A stretch of 64,000 nt of DNA from Flavobacteriaceae bacterium (GTDB taxonomy: Bacteria; Bacteroidota; Bacteroidia; Flavobacteriales; Flavobacteriaceae). Under the pieces are notes generated by a model. The model was not told the DNA's origin. It saw only the letters and a list, made by a program, of their open reading frames with translations, and did not search any database. The first letter of the stretch is position 1. Each line of letters begins with the position of its first letter. Positions 17,779 through 27,384 of the stretch are shown here, piece by piece. The DNA is taken from the NCBI GenBank assembly GCA_022428005.1, contig JAKMDI010000005.1, forward strand, positions 1 to 64,000, given 5' to 3'. The position numbers and the translations under genes were made by a program.

Positions 17779-18483
17779 ATCAAAAGGAACACGGAATTGG
17801 GGTCCGTAGATTCCTTTTTCCGTTCTGATGCCACAGCCAATGATCATGCTGATTTCAGTGGCTGGGGGTAGGTCTAGAATCTTTTTTACCCTGAGGGAAT
17901 CAAATCCCTCCATGGTACAAGTATCATAACCCCGACCGGCCATACTTATCAGAAAATTTTGTGCGGCCAAGGCCGTACTTTTGTGGGCCACAACCCTCAT
18001 GTCTGATTTTTTTACTTGTCGGTAAACAACTTTGTTTACTCCCTTTAACAGCGTGGTGAAATGGTTGATCCATCCGCGGAGGTTTCCTATTCCATAAATC
18101 TTAGGAAGTATTTTTTGATAGTAGTCGATGGCACCTTTGGTTTTTTTTGCTTCTTGCTCTTCAGAATTTTTTTGTTCCGATTTGATAAAGGCGACATTGG
18201 AAGCGATTCTTTTTTTCCATAAATCTTTTCTGACCACAGGAATAACCAATTGCTTGGCGGTTCGGGCAGCGGGCTGATTAAAACAGGCAGCAGCTATTTC
18301 TTTGAGACTGGCATCGGAGGTAATGTGATAAAACTCCCACAGCTGAAGATTGCTGCTGTTGGGGGCAAGAGTGGCTTGAGTGATACAACTTTTTACCACC
18401 TGGGGATCTATTTCTTTGTCCGCATCAAAAATGCGTACCGAACGGCGATAGGAGATGGCTTCGCTGACCTTTTTTTCTGACAT
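17758..18483 (-). CDS. Nitroreductase-family flavoprotein
   Basis: A 241-residue FMN-dependent oxidoreductase. The N-terminal SYRRSVRIFDADKEI, the LAPNSSNLQLWEFY stretch and the C-terminal CGIRTEKGIYGPQFR with conserved glycines fit the nitroreductase superfamily. The natural substrate cannot be told from sequence (quinones, nitroaromatics or enones). Its ATG shares one base with the TAA of the upstream aldehyde dehydrogenase gene (TAATG), so the two are translationally coupled. Confidence 0.85.
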   Translation of the reverse strand: MSEKKVSEAISYRRSVRIFDADKEIDPQVVKSCITQATLAPNSSNLQLWEFYHITSDASLKEIAAACFNQPAARTAKQLVIPVVRKDLWKKRIASNVAFIKSEQKNSEEQEAKKTKGAIDYYQKILPKIYGIGNLRGWINHFTTLLKGVNKVVYRQVKKSDMRVVAHKSTALAAQNFLISMAGRGYDTCTMEGFDSLRVKKILDLPPATEISMIIGCGIRTEKGIYGPQFRVPFDEVYFEK

Positions 18484-19874
18484 TAAAGATTCTTTAATAA
18501 TAATTTTAGCAAAGATAGGGACTTTGGATATGGTGCGTAGCGTCCGGGTAGGTCAAACCAAAAAGACCGCTTGATCACAGGTTTTTCGTGAGAAAAGTTT
18601 TTAAAACTGTATTTTCCGTGATAAGCCCCCATACCACTGTGTCCAACACCTCCGAAGGGCAGGTTGTCGTTGGCAAATTGAATGATGGAATCGTTGGCTA
18701 CCCCACCTCCAAATGAATACCTTTGAAAAAGCTGATTGATGAATTTTTTTCTTTTGGAAAAAACATAAAAAGCCAGGGGGCGCTCCCGGTTTTCCATGAC
18801 CTTGTGAATTTCATTTTCCTTGCTGTAGGTTATGATGGGCAGTATGGGTCCAAAAATTTCTTCCTGCATGAGGTTGCTGTTTAGGTCAGGGTTTTCCACG
18901 ATTGTCGGTCCAAAGAATAAATCTTTATCATCGGTAGCACCCCCGTAAATTACCTTTTGGTCTTTAAGTGAGGATTTGAGTTTTTCGAAATGTTTTTTGT
19001 GGATCATACGACCGTAGTCGCTGGACTCTTGTGGGTTCTTTCCAAAAGATTTTTCGATTTGAAAGATCAATTCTCGGGTAAGTCTATCCTTTATTTTTTC
19101 GTGGACCATAACATAGTCTGGGGCAATACAAGTTTGCCCACAGTTGAGAAATTTCCCCCATATCAATCTTTTGGCGGTGATTACAATTGGCGCGGAATCA
19201 TCGATGATACAGGGGCTTTTGCCACCCAATTCTAAGGTAGTAGGGGTGAGGTGCTCGGCAGCAGCCTTGGCTACTATTTTTCCTACGGAAGTACTTCCAG
19301 TAAACATGATATTATCCCACTTTCTCTTCAGCAATTCTGTAGCAACTTTAGCATCTCCCTCTATTACTGCTACGTGTTCATGATCAAAAACAGCCGATAT
19401 TATCTCTTTGATAATTTTTCCTGTGTGTGGGGCAAACTCAGAGGGTTTTAAAATTGCAGTGTTTCCAGCAGCTATGGCACCCACCAAAGGAGTTAGCGCC
19501 AGTTGAAAGGGATAATTCCAAGGACTGATGATGAGGGTGTTGCCATAAGGTTCGGGAATGATGTAGTCTCTGGAGGGAAAATTTATTAAGCTGCTTTTTA
19601 CCCGTTGCGGACGATTCCACAGCGGCAGCATTTTTATCATTTGAGCAATTTCCTTTTCCACCAAGACAGTTTCTGAGGTCATGGCTTCAAAACCCGATTT
19701 TCTCAAATCCAAATACAAGGCTTTGTAAATGTCCTTTTCACGCTTGTTAATTTCATTTTTTAAGCCCCTTAATTTTTGGATTCTGAAGGCGGTTGAAAGT
19801 GTTTTTTGACTGGCAAAAAATGATTTTTGCGCGTCATACAATTTTTCGGTGGAAATAACCTTTTTGTTTTGCAT
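18483..19874 (-). CDS. Aldehyde dehydrogenase (class 3-like)
   Basis: From the ATG at 19874 this is a 463-residue NAD(P)-dependent aldehyde dehydrogenase. Visible are the PWNYPFQLALTPL nucleotide-binding segment, FTGSTSVGKIV, the general-base Glu in LELGGKSP and the nucleophilic Cys in NCGQTCIAPDY. The lack of a long N-terminal oligomerisation region and the C-terminal hydrophobic end resemble fatty-aldehyde dehydrogenases of class 3. A GTG at 19901 could add nine residues. Substrate is unknown; coupling to a nitroreductase suggests aldehyde or xenobiotic clearance, which is inference. Confidence 0.88.
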   Translation of the reverse strand: MQNKKVISTEKLYDAQKSFFASQKTLSTAFRIQKLRGLKNEINKREKDIYKALYLDLRKSGFEAMTSETVLVEKEIAQMIKMLPLWNRPQRVKSSLINFPSRDYIIPEPYGNTLIISPWNYPFQLALTPLVGAIAAGNTAILKPSEFAPHTGKIIKEIISAVFDHEHVAVIEGDAKVATELLKRKWDNIMFTGSTSVGKIVAKAAAEHLTPTTLELGGKSPCIIDDSAPIVITAKRLIWGKFLNCGQTCIAPDYVMVHEKIKDRLTRELIFQIEKSFGKNPQESSDYGRMIHKKHFEKLKSSLKDQKVIYGGATDDKDLFFGPTIVENPDLNSNLMQEEIFGPILPIITYSKENEIHKVMENRERPLAFYVFSKRKKFINQLFQRYSFGGGVANDSIIQFANDNLPFGGVGHSGMGAYHGKYSFKNFSHEKPVIKRSFWFDLPGRYAPYPKSLSLLKLLLKNL

Positions 19875-20086
19875 TGTTTGGTATTTTTGAGGCCTTGTCA
19901 CAACAAAGATAGTTTTATTTGAATTCTATGTAATTTTTATTCATTTGAGTATATTAATAGATAATTGTTAATTAATTGATATACATTGGATTACATTAAT
20001 TTAAATTCATTTGGGTATTGTGTCATAAATAAAGAAAAAAGCAGGCTTACTTATGATAGGCTTTAAATTAGCATTAAAATAAAATT

Positions 20087-21760
20087 ATGTCCTTAAATAA
20101 ATTCAGTAAAAGGGTAACACAAGATCCCACGCAACCTGCTGCACAAGCTATGCTTCACGCCATAGGTATGACCGATGCGGATTTTGAAAAACCGCTTATT
20201 GGCATTGCCAGTACTGGATATGAGGGAAACCCTTGCAATATGCATCTCAATGATCTGTCTGTTCACGTCAAAGAGGGTATTGCACCGCACGACATGCTGG
20301 GATTGATTTTCAATACGATTGGGGTCAGTGACGGAATTTCTATGGGAACGCCGGGGATGCGTTTTTCATTGCCCTCCAGAGATGTAATCGCAGATTCCGT
20401 TGAGACGGTAGTTCAGGCCATGTCCTATGATGGTGTGGTGACTGTAGTCGGTTGCGATAAAAATATGCCAGGTGCTTTGATGGGCATGCTTCGCCTAAAC
20501 CGTCCCGGTATTCTGGTCTATGGCGGGACCATTGCCTCTGGGTGCGTCTTAGACAAAGAGTTGGATGTGGTATCCGCTTTTGAAGCTTGGGGCGAAAAAG
20601 TAGCTGGAAAAATTGACGAAAAGGAATACAAAAAAGTAATAAAAAATGCTTGCCCTGGGGCAGGTGCTTGTGGTGGTATGTACACCGCCAATACCATGGC
20701 TTCCGCCATTGAGGTATTGGGAATGTCTTTGCCCTATAGTTCTTCAAATCCTGCGGTAAGCAAGGAAAAGATAGCGGACTGCAAGGCCGTAGGCGTTGCC
20801 ATGAGACAGCTCATAGAAAAGGATCTCAAACCTTTAGACATCGTTACCAAAAAATCGTTGGAAAATGCTCTGCGACTCATCGCTGTTTTGGGTGGATCCA
20901 CCAACGCTGTTTTACACTTTTTGGCCATTGCTCATGCTGCTGATATTCCTTTGTCGATTGACGATTTTCAAAAAATTAGCGACACCACTCCATTCCTCGC
21001 CGATCTTAAACCCAGTGGTAAATACCTGATGAAAGACTTGCATGCTGTAGGAGGTATTCCTGCGGTCTTGAAATTTATGTTGGAAAACGATATGCTTCAC
21101 GGAGATTGTATGACCATTACAGGAAAAACACTGGCAGAGAATTTATCCGATGTTGCTCCTTTGAAAGAAGGTCAAGATTTAATAAGACCTTTAGATAAAC
21201 CAATCAAGCCAACGGGACACATCAGGATTCTCAAGGGCAACTTAGCTTCGGGGGGTTCCGTGGCTAAGATAACTGGCAAAGAGGGGTTAAAATTTGTTGG
21301 TCCTGCCCGAGTGTTTGATGGGGAATATGCTGCCAATCAAGGAATCGGTGAGGGAAAAGTAAAAAAAGGCGACGTGGTTGTTATTCGTTATGAAGGTCCC
21401 AAAGGGGGACCTGGTATGCCAGAAATGTTAAAGCCTACTGCTGCTATAATGGGAGCTGGACTCGGAAAAAATGTTGCACTGATCACCGACGGAAGATTTT
21501 CGGGAGGAACCCATGGTTTTGTGGTGGGACATATTGTCCCTGAGGCCCAAGAGGGAGGTACCATAGGATTGCTGCAAGATGGGGACGTAATTACCATCGA
21601 TGCTGAGACCAATACTCTGAGTGTTGCCCTAAGTGATACAGAAATTGAGAGTAGAAAAAAGAATTGGGTACAACCTGCTTACAAGTTTTCAAAAGGAGTT
21701 TTGTATAAATATATTAAAAGTGTGTCCACTGCCTCCAAGGGCTGTGTGACCGATGATTGA
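20087..21760 (+). CDS. ilvD: Dihydroxy-acid dehydratase
   Basis: Fe-S dehydratase of 557 residues that makes 2-oxoisovalerate and 2-oxo-3-methylvalerate in valine and isoleucine synthesis. Cluster-ligand cysteines are visible in [13 protein letters not shown] and [17 protein letters not shown], and the C-terminal half has [16 protein letters not shown]. It is the first gene of ilvDBNC. The 185-bp upstream region is AT-rich and I see no Leu/Ile/Val-rich leader peptide or terminator there, unlike the arginine operon. Confidence 0.97.
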   Translation: MSLNKFSKRVTQDPTQPAAQAMLHAIGMTDADFEKPLIGIASTGYEGNPCNMHLNDLSVHVKEGIAPHDMLGLIFNTIGVSDGISMGTPGMRFSLPSRDVIADSVETVVQAMSYDGVVTVVGCDKNMPGALMGMLRLNRPGILVYGGTIASGCVLDKELDVVSAFEAWGEKVAGKIDEKEYKKVIKNACPGAGACGGMYTANTMASAIEVLGMSLPYSSSNPAVSKEKIADCKAVGVAMRQLIEKDLKPLDIVTKKSLENALRLIAVLGGSTNAVLHFLAIAHAADIPLSIDDFQKISDTTPFLADLKPSGKYLMKDLHAVGGIPAVLKFMLENDMLHGDCMTITGKTLAENLSDVAPLKEGQDLIRPLDKPIKPTGHIRILKGNLASGGSVAKITGKEGLKFVGPARVFDGEYAANQGIGEGKVKKGDVVVIRYEGPKGGPGMPEMLKPTAAIMGAGLGKNVALITDGRFSGGTHGFVVGHIVPEAQEGGTIGLLQDGDVITIDAETNTLSVALSDTEIESRKKNWVQPAYKFSKGVLYKYIKSVSTASKGCVTDD

Positions 21761-21762
21761 CT

Positions 21763-23496
21763 ATGAGAACAAAGGAACAAATCGCCTTGCAAGAGGTAAA
21801 AAGTGAAAGCATAAAGATATCGGGTGCAGAAGCAGTGATTAGATGTCTTTTGGCCGAGGGCGTAGATTTGATCTACGGATACCCTGGAGGTGCAATTATG
21901 CCCGTTTACGATGAATTGTACAAATTTCAAGACCAATTAAATCACGTGTTAACCCGGCATGAGCAGGGGGCGACCCACGCTGCGCAGGGTTATGCCAGAA
22001 CTTCTGGAAAAGTGGGCGTGGCCATCGCTACCTCAGGACCTGGGGCGACCAATCTCGTCACAGGAATTGCAGATGCCCAGATAGATTCCACCCCCATGGT
22101 TTGTATCACTGGTCAAGTTGGCTCTCACCTTTTGGGTTCAGATGCATTCCAAGAAACCGATATCATTGGAATTTCAACCCCGGTAACCAAATGGAATTAT
22201 CAAATCACGAAGGCTTCAGAAATTCCTGAGATTTTCGCCAAGGCTTTTTACATTGCCAGATCGGGGAGACCTGGACCAGTTTTGATTGATATTACCAAGG
22301 ACGCTCAGTTTGATAATTTTGATTTTAAATATCAGAAATGTACTGGTGTCAGGAGTTATCAGCCTGTTCCAGTCTTGGACCATGAGTCTGTTGAAAAAGC
22401 AGCAGCAATGATCAACCAAGCCAAGAAACCATTTATTGTATGGGGGCAAGGGGTAATCCTCGGTGCCGCAGAAAATGAATTTAAAGATTTTGTGGAGAAG
22501 ACTGGTATTCCTGCGGCCTGGACCATACTTGGGCTTTCGGCTTTGCCCACTGCTCATCCACTCAATGTGGGGATGGTAGGTATGCATGGAAACTATGGTC
22601 CCAATTTGCTGACCAACGAGTGTGATTTACTGATTGCCATAGGTATGCGTTTTGATGATCGCGTTACTGGAGATCTAAATACTTACGCCAAACAGGCCAA
22701 AATCATTCATTTTGAAATTGACCCCGCAGAAATTAATAAAAACGTAACCGCCGATGTTCCTATTTTGGGAAATTGTAGGGAGAGCTTAACGGCCCTGCTT
22801 CCGCTCGTTGAAAAGAAATCACACAGCCTATGGTTGGAGCGCTTTCACGAGTTGATGAAAGTAGAGGTGAAAGAAGTGATCGATAAAGATCTACGGCCCG
22901 ATAAAGAAGGATTGTCCATGGGAGAAGTAATTGCGGCTATCAATAAACATACTCAGGGAGATGCCGTTTTGGTGACTGACGTAGGTCAGCATCAGATGGT
23001 GGCTTGTAGGTATACAGATTTTGTACGTTCCAGAAGTAATGTAACCTCGGGAGGACTCGGGACCATGGGCTTTGCGCTGCCCGCTGCGCTGGGAGCAAAA
23101 ATGGGCGCTCCAGAGCGAGAAGTTGTCGCTGTGATTGGAGATGGAGGGTACCAAATGACCATACAGGAATTGGGAACTATTTTCCAAACCCAAGCCGCCG
23201 TGAAAATTGTGGTTTTAAACAACGAGTTTTTGGGAATGGTACGCCAATGGCAACAATTGTTTTTTGACAAACGCTATGCCTCCACAGAAATGGTGAATCC
23301 GGATTTTATTACTATTGCAAAAGGGTATTATTTAGACGCCAAGAAAGTGGATAAAAGAGATGATTTAGATGCTGCTGTAGCGGAAATGATTGCTTCTGAC
23401 AAACCCTACTTTTTGGAGGTCCGTGTGGAAAAAGAAGACAATGTTTTTCCCATGATTCCAACAGGCGCCTCTGTTTCTGATATCCGTCTAAAATAA
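21763..23496 (+). CDS. ilvB: Acetolactate synthase, large subunit
   Basis: Thiamine-diphosphate enzyme (577 residues) that condenses pyruvate with pyruvate or 2-oxobutanoate. The catalytic Glu lies in the N-terminal TRHEQGATHAAQGYAR segment, and the ThDP/Mg motif starts at GDGGYQMT and runs to NNEFLGMVRQW. The start chosen is the ATG at 21763, two bases after the ilvD stop; a TTG at 21757 is possible but less likely. The small subunit follows 12 bp later. Confidence 0.96.
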   Translation: MRTKEQIALQEVKSESIKISGAEAVIRCLLAEGVDLIYGYPGGAIMPVYDELYKFQDQLNHVLTRHEQGATHAAQGYARTSGKVGVAIATSGPGATNLVTGIADAQIDSTPMVCITGQVGSHLLGSDAFQETDIIGISTPVTKWNYQITKASEIPEIFAKAFYIARSGRPGPVLIDITKDAQFDNFDFKYQKCTGVRSYQPVPVLDHESVEKAAAMINQAKKPFIVWGQGVILGAAENEFKDFVEKTGIPAAWTILGLSALPTAHPLNVGMVGMHGNYGPNLLTNECDLLIAIGMRFDDRVTGDLNTYAKQAKIIHFEIDPAEINKNVTADVPILGNCRESLTALLPLVEKKSHSLWLERFHELMKVEVKEVIDKDLRPDKEGLSMGEVIAAINKHTQGDAVLVTDVGQHQMVACRYTDFVRSRSNVTSGGLGTMGFALPAALGAKMGAPEREVVAVIGDGGYQMTIQELGTIFQTQAAVKIVVLNNEFLGMVRQWQQLFFDKRYASTEMVNPDFITIAKGYYLDAKKVDKRDDLDAAVAEMIASDKPYFLEVRVEKEDNVFPMIPTGASVSDIRLK

Positions 23497-23508
23497 TCGC
23501 AACCTATC

Positions 23509-24039
23509 ATGGATAAAACATCATACACCATTTCCATCTATTCGGAGAACAACGTTGGCTTACTGAACCGCATTTCTGCAATTTTCCTAAAACGCCACAT
23601 TAATATTGAAAGTCTGACCACATCTCAGTCTGAAATTAAAGATGTTTTCAGATTTATCATTATTGTCAATGTAGAAGAAGACAAAGTAAAAAAACTCATC
23701 AAACAGATCGAAAAGCAAGTGGATGTTATCAAAGCTTACTATCATACCGATGAGGAAACTATTTTTCAAGAAAGTGCGCTTTACAAAGTAAAATCGAGCG
23801 CTTTGTTTGAGGAAAGACACATTCAGAATATCATCAAAGACAGCCATGCCAATATTGTGACGGTTTCACCAGAATATTTTGTCATTGAAAAAACAGGATT
23901 TAGAAACGAAACAGACCGTTTGTATCATGATTTAGCTCCTTTTGGATTGCTTCAATTTGTTCGTTCAGGTAGAATATCGGTCTCCAAATCCAAGATGGGC
24001 ATCAGTGAAATATTAAAACAATTTAAAACAAATAATTAA
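23509..24039 (+). CDS. ilvN: Acetolactate synthase, small (regulatory) subunit
   Basis: A 176-residue protein with an N-terminal ACT domain (YTISIYSENNVGLLNRISAI) and a second C-terminal regulatory domain, the usual IlvH/IlvN layout. It binds the large subunit, raises activity and gives valine feedback inhibition in characterised systems. It sits between ilvB and ilvC with short gaps of 12 and 18 bp. Confidence 0.94.
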   Translation: MDKTSYTISIYSENNVGLLNRISAIFLKRHINIESLTTSQSEIKDVFRFIIIVNVEEDKVKKLIKQIEKQVDVIKAYYHTDEETIFQESALYKVKSSALFEERHIQNIIKDSHANIVTVSPEYFVIEKTGFRNETDRLYHDLAPFGLLQFVRSGRISVSKSKMGISEILKQFKTNN

Positions 24040-24057
24040 TTAAAACTCATTTTTATA

Positions 24058-25533
24058 ATGGCCAATTACTTTAATCAACTTTCATTAGCAGAAAAATTAG
24101 ATCAGCTGGGACAATGCCGTTTTATGGATCAGTCCGAGTTCGAAGACGGCATCGCTGCCTTAAAAGGAAAAAAAATCGTTATTGTGGGTTGTGGTGCGCA
24201 AGGACTGAATCAAGGGCTCAACATGCGCGATTCGGGACTCGATATCAGTTATGCACTTAGACAAGGAGCCATTGACCAGAAACGTGCCTCCTACCAAAAT
24301 GCTGTTGATCACAATTTCAATGTCGGTAACTATGAAGACATGATCCCTACCGCTGATGTAGTTGTTAATTTGACACCGGACAAAAACCACTCCTCTGTCA
24401 TTGAAGTGGTTGTTCCATTAATGAAAAATGGGGCCACCTTATCCTATTCCCATGGGTTCAATATTGTTGAGGAGGGAATGACCATCCGCAAGGATCTCAC
24501 CGTAATCATGGTGGCTCCTAAGTGCCCTGGTTCTGAAGTAAGAGAGGAGTATTTAAGAGGTTTTGGCGTTCCTACTTTGATCGCAGTTCACCCAGAAAAT
24601 GACCCACAGGGTCATGGATTGGACTACGCCAAGGCCTATGCTGTTGCAACAGGAGGTCACCGCGCGGGTGTTTTAGAATCTTCATTTGTCGCCGAAGTAA
24701 AATCGGATTTAATGGGAGAACAAACCATTCTTTGTGGTGTATTGCAAACCGGTTCTATTCTTTGCTTCGACAAAATGGTTGAAAAAGGAATCGAAGCGGG
24801 CTATGCAGCCAAGTTAATTCAGCACGGATGGGAGACCATAACAGAGGCGCTCAAGCACGGCGGAATTACCAATATGATGGATCGATTATCCAACCCCGCT
24901 AAAATTAAAGCTTTTGAATTATCAGAAACTTTAAAGGAAATACTCACACCATTGTTTCAAAAACACATGGATGATATTATGTCGGGTCACTTCTCAAAAA
25001 CGATGATGGAGGACTGGGCGAATGATGATAAAAACCTGCTAGAGTGGCGTGCAGCAACAGGAGAAACCGCTTTTGAAAAAACAAGCAATACCGACCGAGA
25101 TATCACCGAGCAAGAATACTTTGATCACGGTGTATTGATGGTGGCCTTTGTGCGTGCAGGGGTGGAATTGGCTTTTGATACCATGGTTGCCTCAGGGATA
25201 AAAGAAGAATCCGCATACTACGAGTCTTTGCACGAAACACCTCTTATTGCCAATACCATTGCGCGTAAAAAATTATATGAAATGAATCGTGTCATTTCTG
25301 ATACCGCTGAGTATGGGTGTTATTTATTTGACCATGCTGCTAAGCCCTTATTGGAGGACTTTATGAAAGATATTGATACCGATGTCATTGGTAAGTCCTT
25401 TGGCTCATCAAATGACACCGGTGTTGATAACCGACAGTTGATCGATATCAATGAGATCATTCGTTTTCACCCCGTTGAGATGGTAGGTTATGAATTGAGA
25501 GCGTCTATGACTGCAATGAAAAAGATTGTTTAA
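24058..25533 (+). CDS. ilvC: Ketol-acid reductoisomerase, class II (long form)
   Basis: At 491 residues this is the long form found in E. coli and Bacteroidota, with a duplicated C-terminal knotted domain, rather than the roughly 330-residue class I form. It isomerises and reduces acetolactate and acetohydroxybutyrate with NADPH. The Rossmann motif [18 protein letters not shown] and the [13 protein letters not shown] stretch are clear. Last gene of the ilv operon; only a weak 5-bp hairpin follows. Confidence 0.96.
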   Translation: MANYFNQLSLAEKLDQLGQCRFMDQSEFEDGIAALKGKKIVIVGCGAQGLNQGLNMRDSGLDISYALRQGAIDQKRASYQNAVDHNFNVGNYEDMIPTADVVVNLTPDKNHSSVIEVVVPLMKNGATLSYSHGFNIVEEGMTIRKDLTVIMVAPKCPGSEVREEYLRGFGVPTLIAVHPENDPQGHGLDYAKAYAVATGGHRAGVLESSFVAEVKSDLMGEQTILCGVLQTGSILCFDKMVEKGIEAGYAAKLIQHGWETITEALKHGGITNMMDRLSNPAKIKAFELSETLKEILTPLFQKHMDDIMSGHFSKTMMEDWANDDKNLLEWRAATGETAFEKTSNTDRDITEQEYFDHGVLMVAFVRAGVELAFDTMVASGIKEESAYYESLHETPLIANTIARKKLYEMNRVISDTAEYGCYLFDHAAKPLLEDFMKDIDTDVIGKSFGSSNDTGVDNRQLIDINEIIRFHPVEMVGYELRASMTAMKKIV

Positions 25534-25608
25534 GGAAAGAGCCCGTTATAATTCATAACCTAAGGTTAATTTAAAGTTATTTCCGATTCTTCTGCTCAAA
25601 TTAATGAG

Positions 25609-25636
25609 TTTGGGTGGCAAAAATTGTTTAACTTTG
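25609..25636 (+). promoter_or_regulatory. Predicted gapN promoter
   Basis: TTTG (25609-25612), a 16-bp spacer and TAACTTTG (25629-25636) match TTTG/TAnnTTTG. It lies 29 bp upstream of the gapN ATG, so gapN is likely transcribed apart from the ilv genes. Confidence 0.55.
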
Positions 25637-25665
25637 TATTAAAATCATAAAACAAAACATACACG

Positions 25666-27294
25666 ATGACCACTGTTTTGACTGAACCTTCAACACAAAC
25701 ACTCAATACTTCAGAAATTCCTGAGGCCTACAGGCCTAAATTAACCACCTTCAATCAATACCTTGTAGATGGTGAATTAAAGACTTGGAATGGCAAGATG
25801 GCAGAAGTCTATTCTACCATAAGAACAGAGAACAAAAAAGGAGAAATGGTACCCACCTTATTGGGGTCTGTTCCCGATATGGAGTCTGCTCCAGCATTAG
25901 AAGCATTAGAATCAGCAAAAAGAGCGTTTGATAGAGGTAAAGGTCAATGGCCAACCATGCGTGTCAGAGAGAGGTTGACCTGCTTGGAGCGTTTTGCGGA
26001 CAAAATGAAATTACACCGTGAGGAAATAGTCAAATTACTGATGTGGGAAATCGGAAAAACACTTGCGGATTCCGAGAAAGAGTTTGACCGAACCGTCGAC
26101 TATATCTACGACACCATCAATGCTTACAAAAAGTTAGATCAGAAAAGCGCTAAGTTTGAAAAAGAGGGTGATATTCACGCCCACATCAGAAGAAGCCCCC
26201 TTGGGGTTGTATTGTGTTTAGGACCCTACAATTACCCTTTAAATGAGACTTTTTGTCTTTTGATCCCAGCAATTGTGATGGGAAATACAGCAGTTTTTAA
26301 GCCTGCAAAACACGGAGTTCTTTTGATTACCCCACTGCTGAAAGCTTTCCAAGAATGTTTTCCTCCTGGTGTGGTTAATATTCTTTTTGGTAGGGGAAGA
26401 AAAATAGCACAACCCATCATGAAAACTGGACATGTAGATGTACTGGCCCTCATAGGTCACAGCTCTTCTGCGGTCGCGCTTCAAGATGAACACCCCAATA
26501 AGAATCGCTTACGACTTGTTTTGGGATTAGAGGCTAAAAACCCAGCAGTTGTGCTTCCAGATGCCGACTTAGATAATACCGTTAAAGAATGTATCTCTGG
26601 ATCGCTTTCCTATAACGGACAGCGGTGTACCGCACTTAAAGTTTTATATGTTCACGAGTCAATAATCGATGAATTTAATAAGAAGTTCTCTGAGGCTGTG
26701 GATAATCTCAAATATGGATTGCCTTGGGAAAAAGATGCATTTCTGACCCCCCTTCCGGAGCCTAACAAGCCGCAATATATTAAAGATCTTATTGACGATG
26801 CCATCGCAAAAGGCGCTAAAATCATGAACAAAAAAGGGGGTGAAATGACAGAAAACTACACCTACCCTGCAGTGATGTACCCAGTTGATGATTCGATGGA
26901 TTTGTACCACGAAGAGCAATTTGGTCCCGTTGTACCAGTGATTTCTTATAAGGACATCAATGAACCACTTGATGCCATGGCTGCATCTGACTATGGCCAA
27001 CAGGTAAGTTTGTTCGGTAGAGATGTAAGAAAAATTGGTCCGCTTATCGATATCATGGCCAACTTGGTGTGCCGTGTTAACCTTAACAGCGCTTGCCAGC
27101 GAGGACCAGATGTTTACCCTTTTACTGGAAGAAAAAACTCGGCGGTAAGTACTCTCAGTGTATATGATGCTCTGAGATCCTTCTCAATAAGGTCGTTTGT
27201 CGCTTCTAAAAACAATCCTTACAACAATGAAATCTTGGAAAATTTGTTAAACTCAAATGAGTCTAACTTTGTTTCCTCTGATTACATACTGTAA
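25666..27294 (+). CDS. gapN: NADP-dependent non-phosphorylating glyceraldehyde-3-phosphate dehydrogenase
   Basis: An aldehyde-dehydrogenase-fold protein of 542 residues. It resembles GapN, which oxidises glyceraldehyde-3-phosphate straight to 3-phosphoglycerate and yields NADPH. Features are [17 protein letters not shown], the general base E289 in LGLEAKNP and the nucleophile C321 in [10 protein letters not shown]. It is about 60 residues longer than streptococcal GapN, with extensions at both ends, as in related Bacteroidota proteins. It has its own promoter between ilvC and the convergent glycosidase genes. Substrate call is by family, not proven. Confidence 0.85.
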   Translation: MTTVLTEPSTQTLNTSEIPEAYRPKLTTFNQYLVDGELKTWNGKMAEVYSTIRTENKKGEMVPTLLGSVPDMESAPALEALESAKRAFDRGKGQWPTMRVRERLTCLERFADKMKLHREEIVKLLMWEIGKTLADSEKEFDRTVDYIYDTINAYKKLDQKSAKFEKEGDIHAHIRRSPLGVVLCLGPYNYPLNETFCLLIPAIVMGNTAVFKPAKHGVLLITPLLKAFQECFPPGVVNILFGRGRKIAQPIMKTGHVDVLALIGHSSSAVALQDEHPNKNRLRLVLGLEAKNPAVVLPDADLDNTVKECISGSLSYNGQRCTALKVLYVHESIIDEFNKKFSEAVDNLKYGLPWEKDAFLTPLPEPNKPQYIKDLIDDAIAKGAKIMNKKGGEMTENYTYPAVMYPVDDSMDLYHEEQFGPVVPVISYKDINEPLDAMAASDYGQQVSLFGRDVRKIGPLIDIMANLVCRVNLNSACQRGPDVYPFTGRKNSAVSTLSVYDALRSFSIRSFVASKNNPYNNEILENLLNSNESNFVSSDYIL

Positions 27295-27298
27295 ACAA

Positions 27299-27322
27299 AA
27301 AGATTAAATCTTAACTTTTTTT
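27299..27322 (+). terminator. Weak AU-rich terminator after gapN
   Basis: AAGATT (27300-27305), one-base turn, AATCTT (27307-27312), then AAC and a run of seven T residues. The T-tract is good but the stem is AT-rich and the turn too tight as drawn, so a looser fold must be assumed. Confidence 0.3.
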
Positions 27323-27384
27323 GTTTTCCATTCCAATGGAACTCGAATGTTTCCCGATTACTATTGAAATTGTTTTGATATCAA

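Noticed and set aside
20053-20082. Nine-codon frame (MIGFKLALK) directly upstream of ilvD, possible branched-chain leader peptide
   Set aside because: Only one Ile and two Leu, no terminator hairpin follows, and it ends just before the ilvD start; most likely chance in an AT-rich leader.
25556-25568. TAACC-TAA-GGTTA hairpin after ilvC as terminator
   Set aside because: Five AT-rich pairs with a 3-nt loop and no T-tract; too weak to list as a feature.
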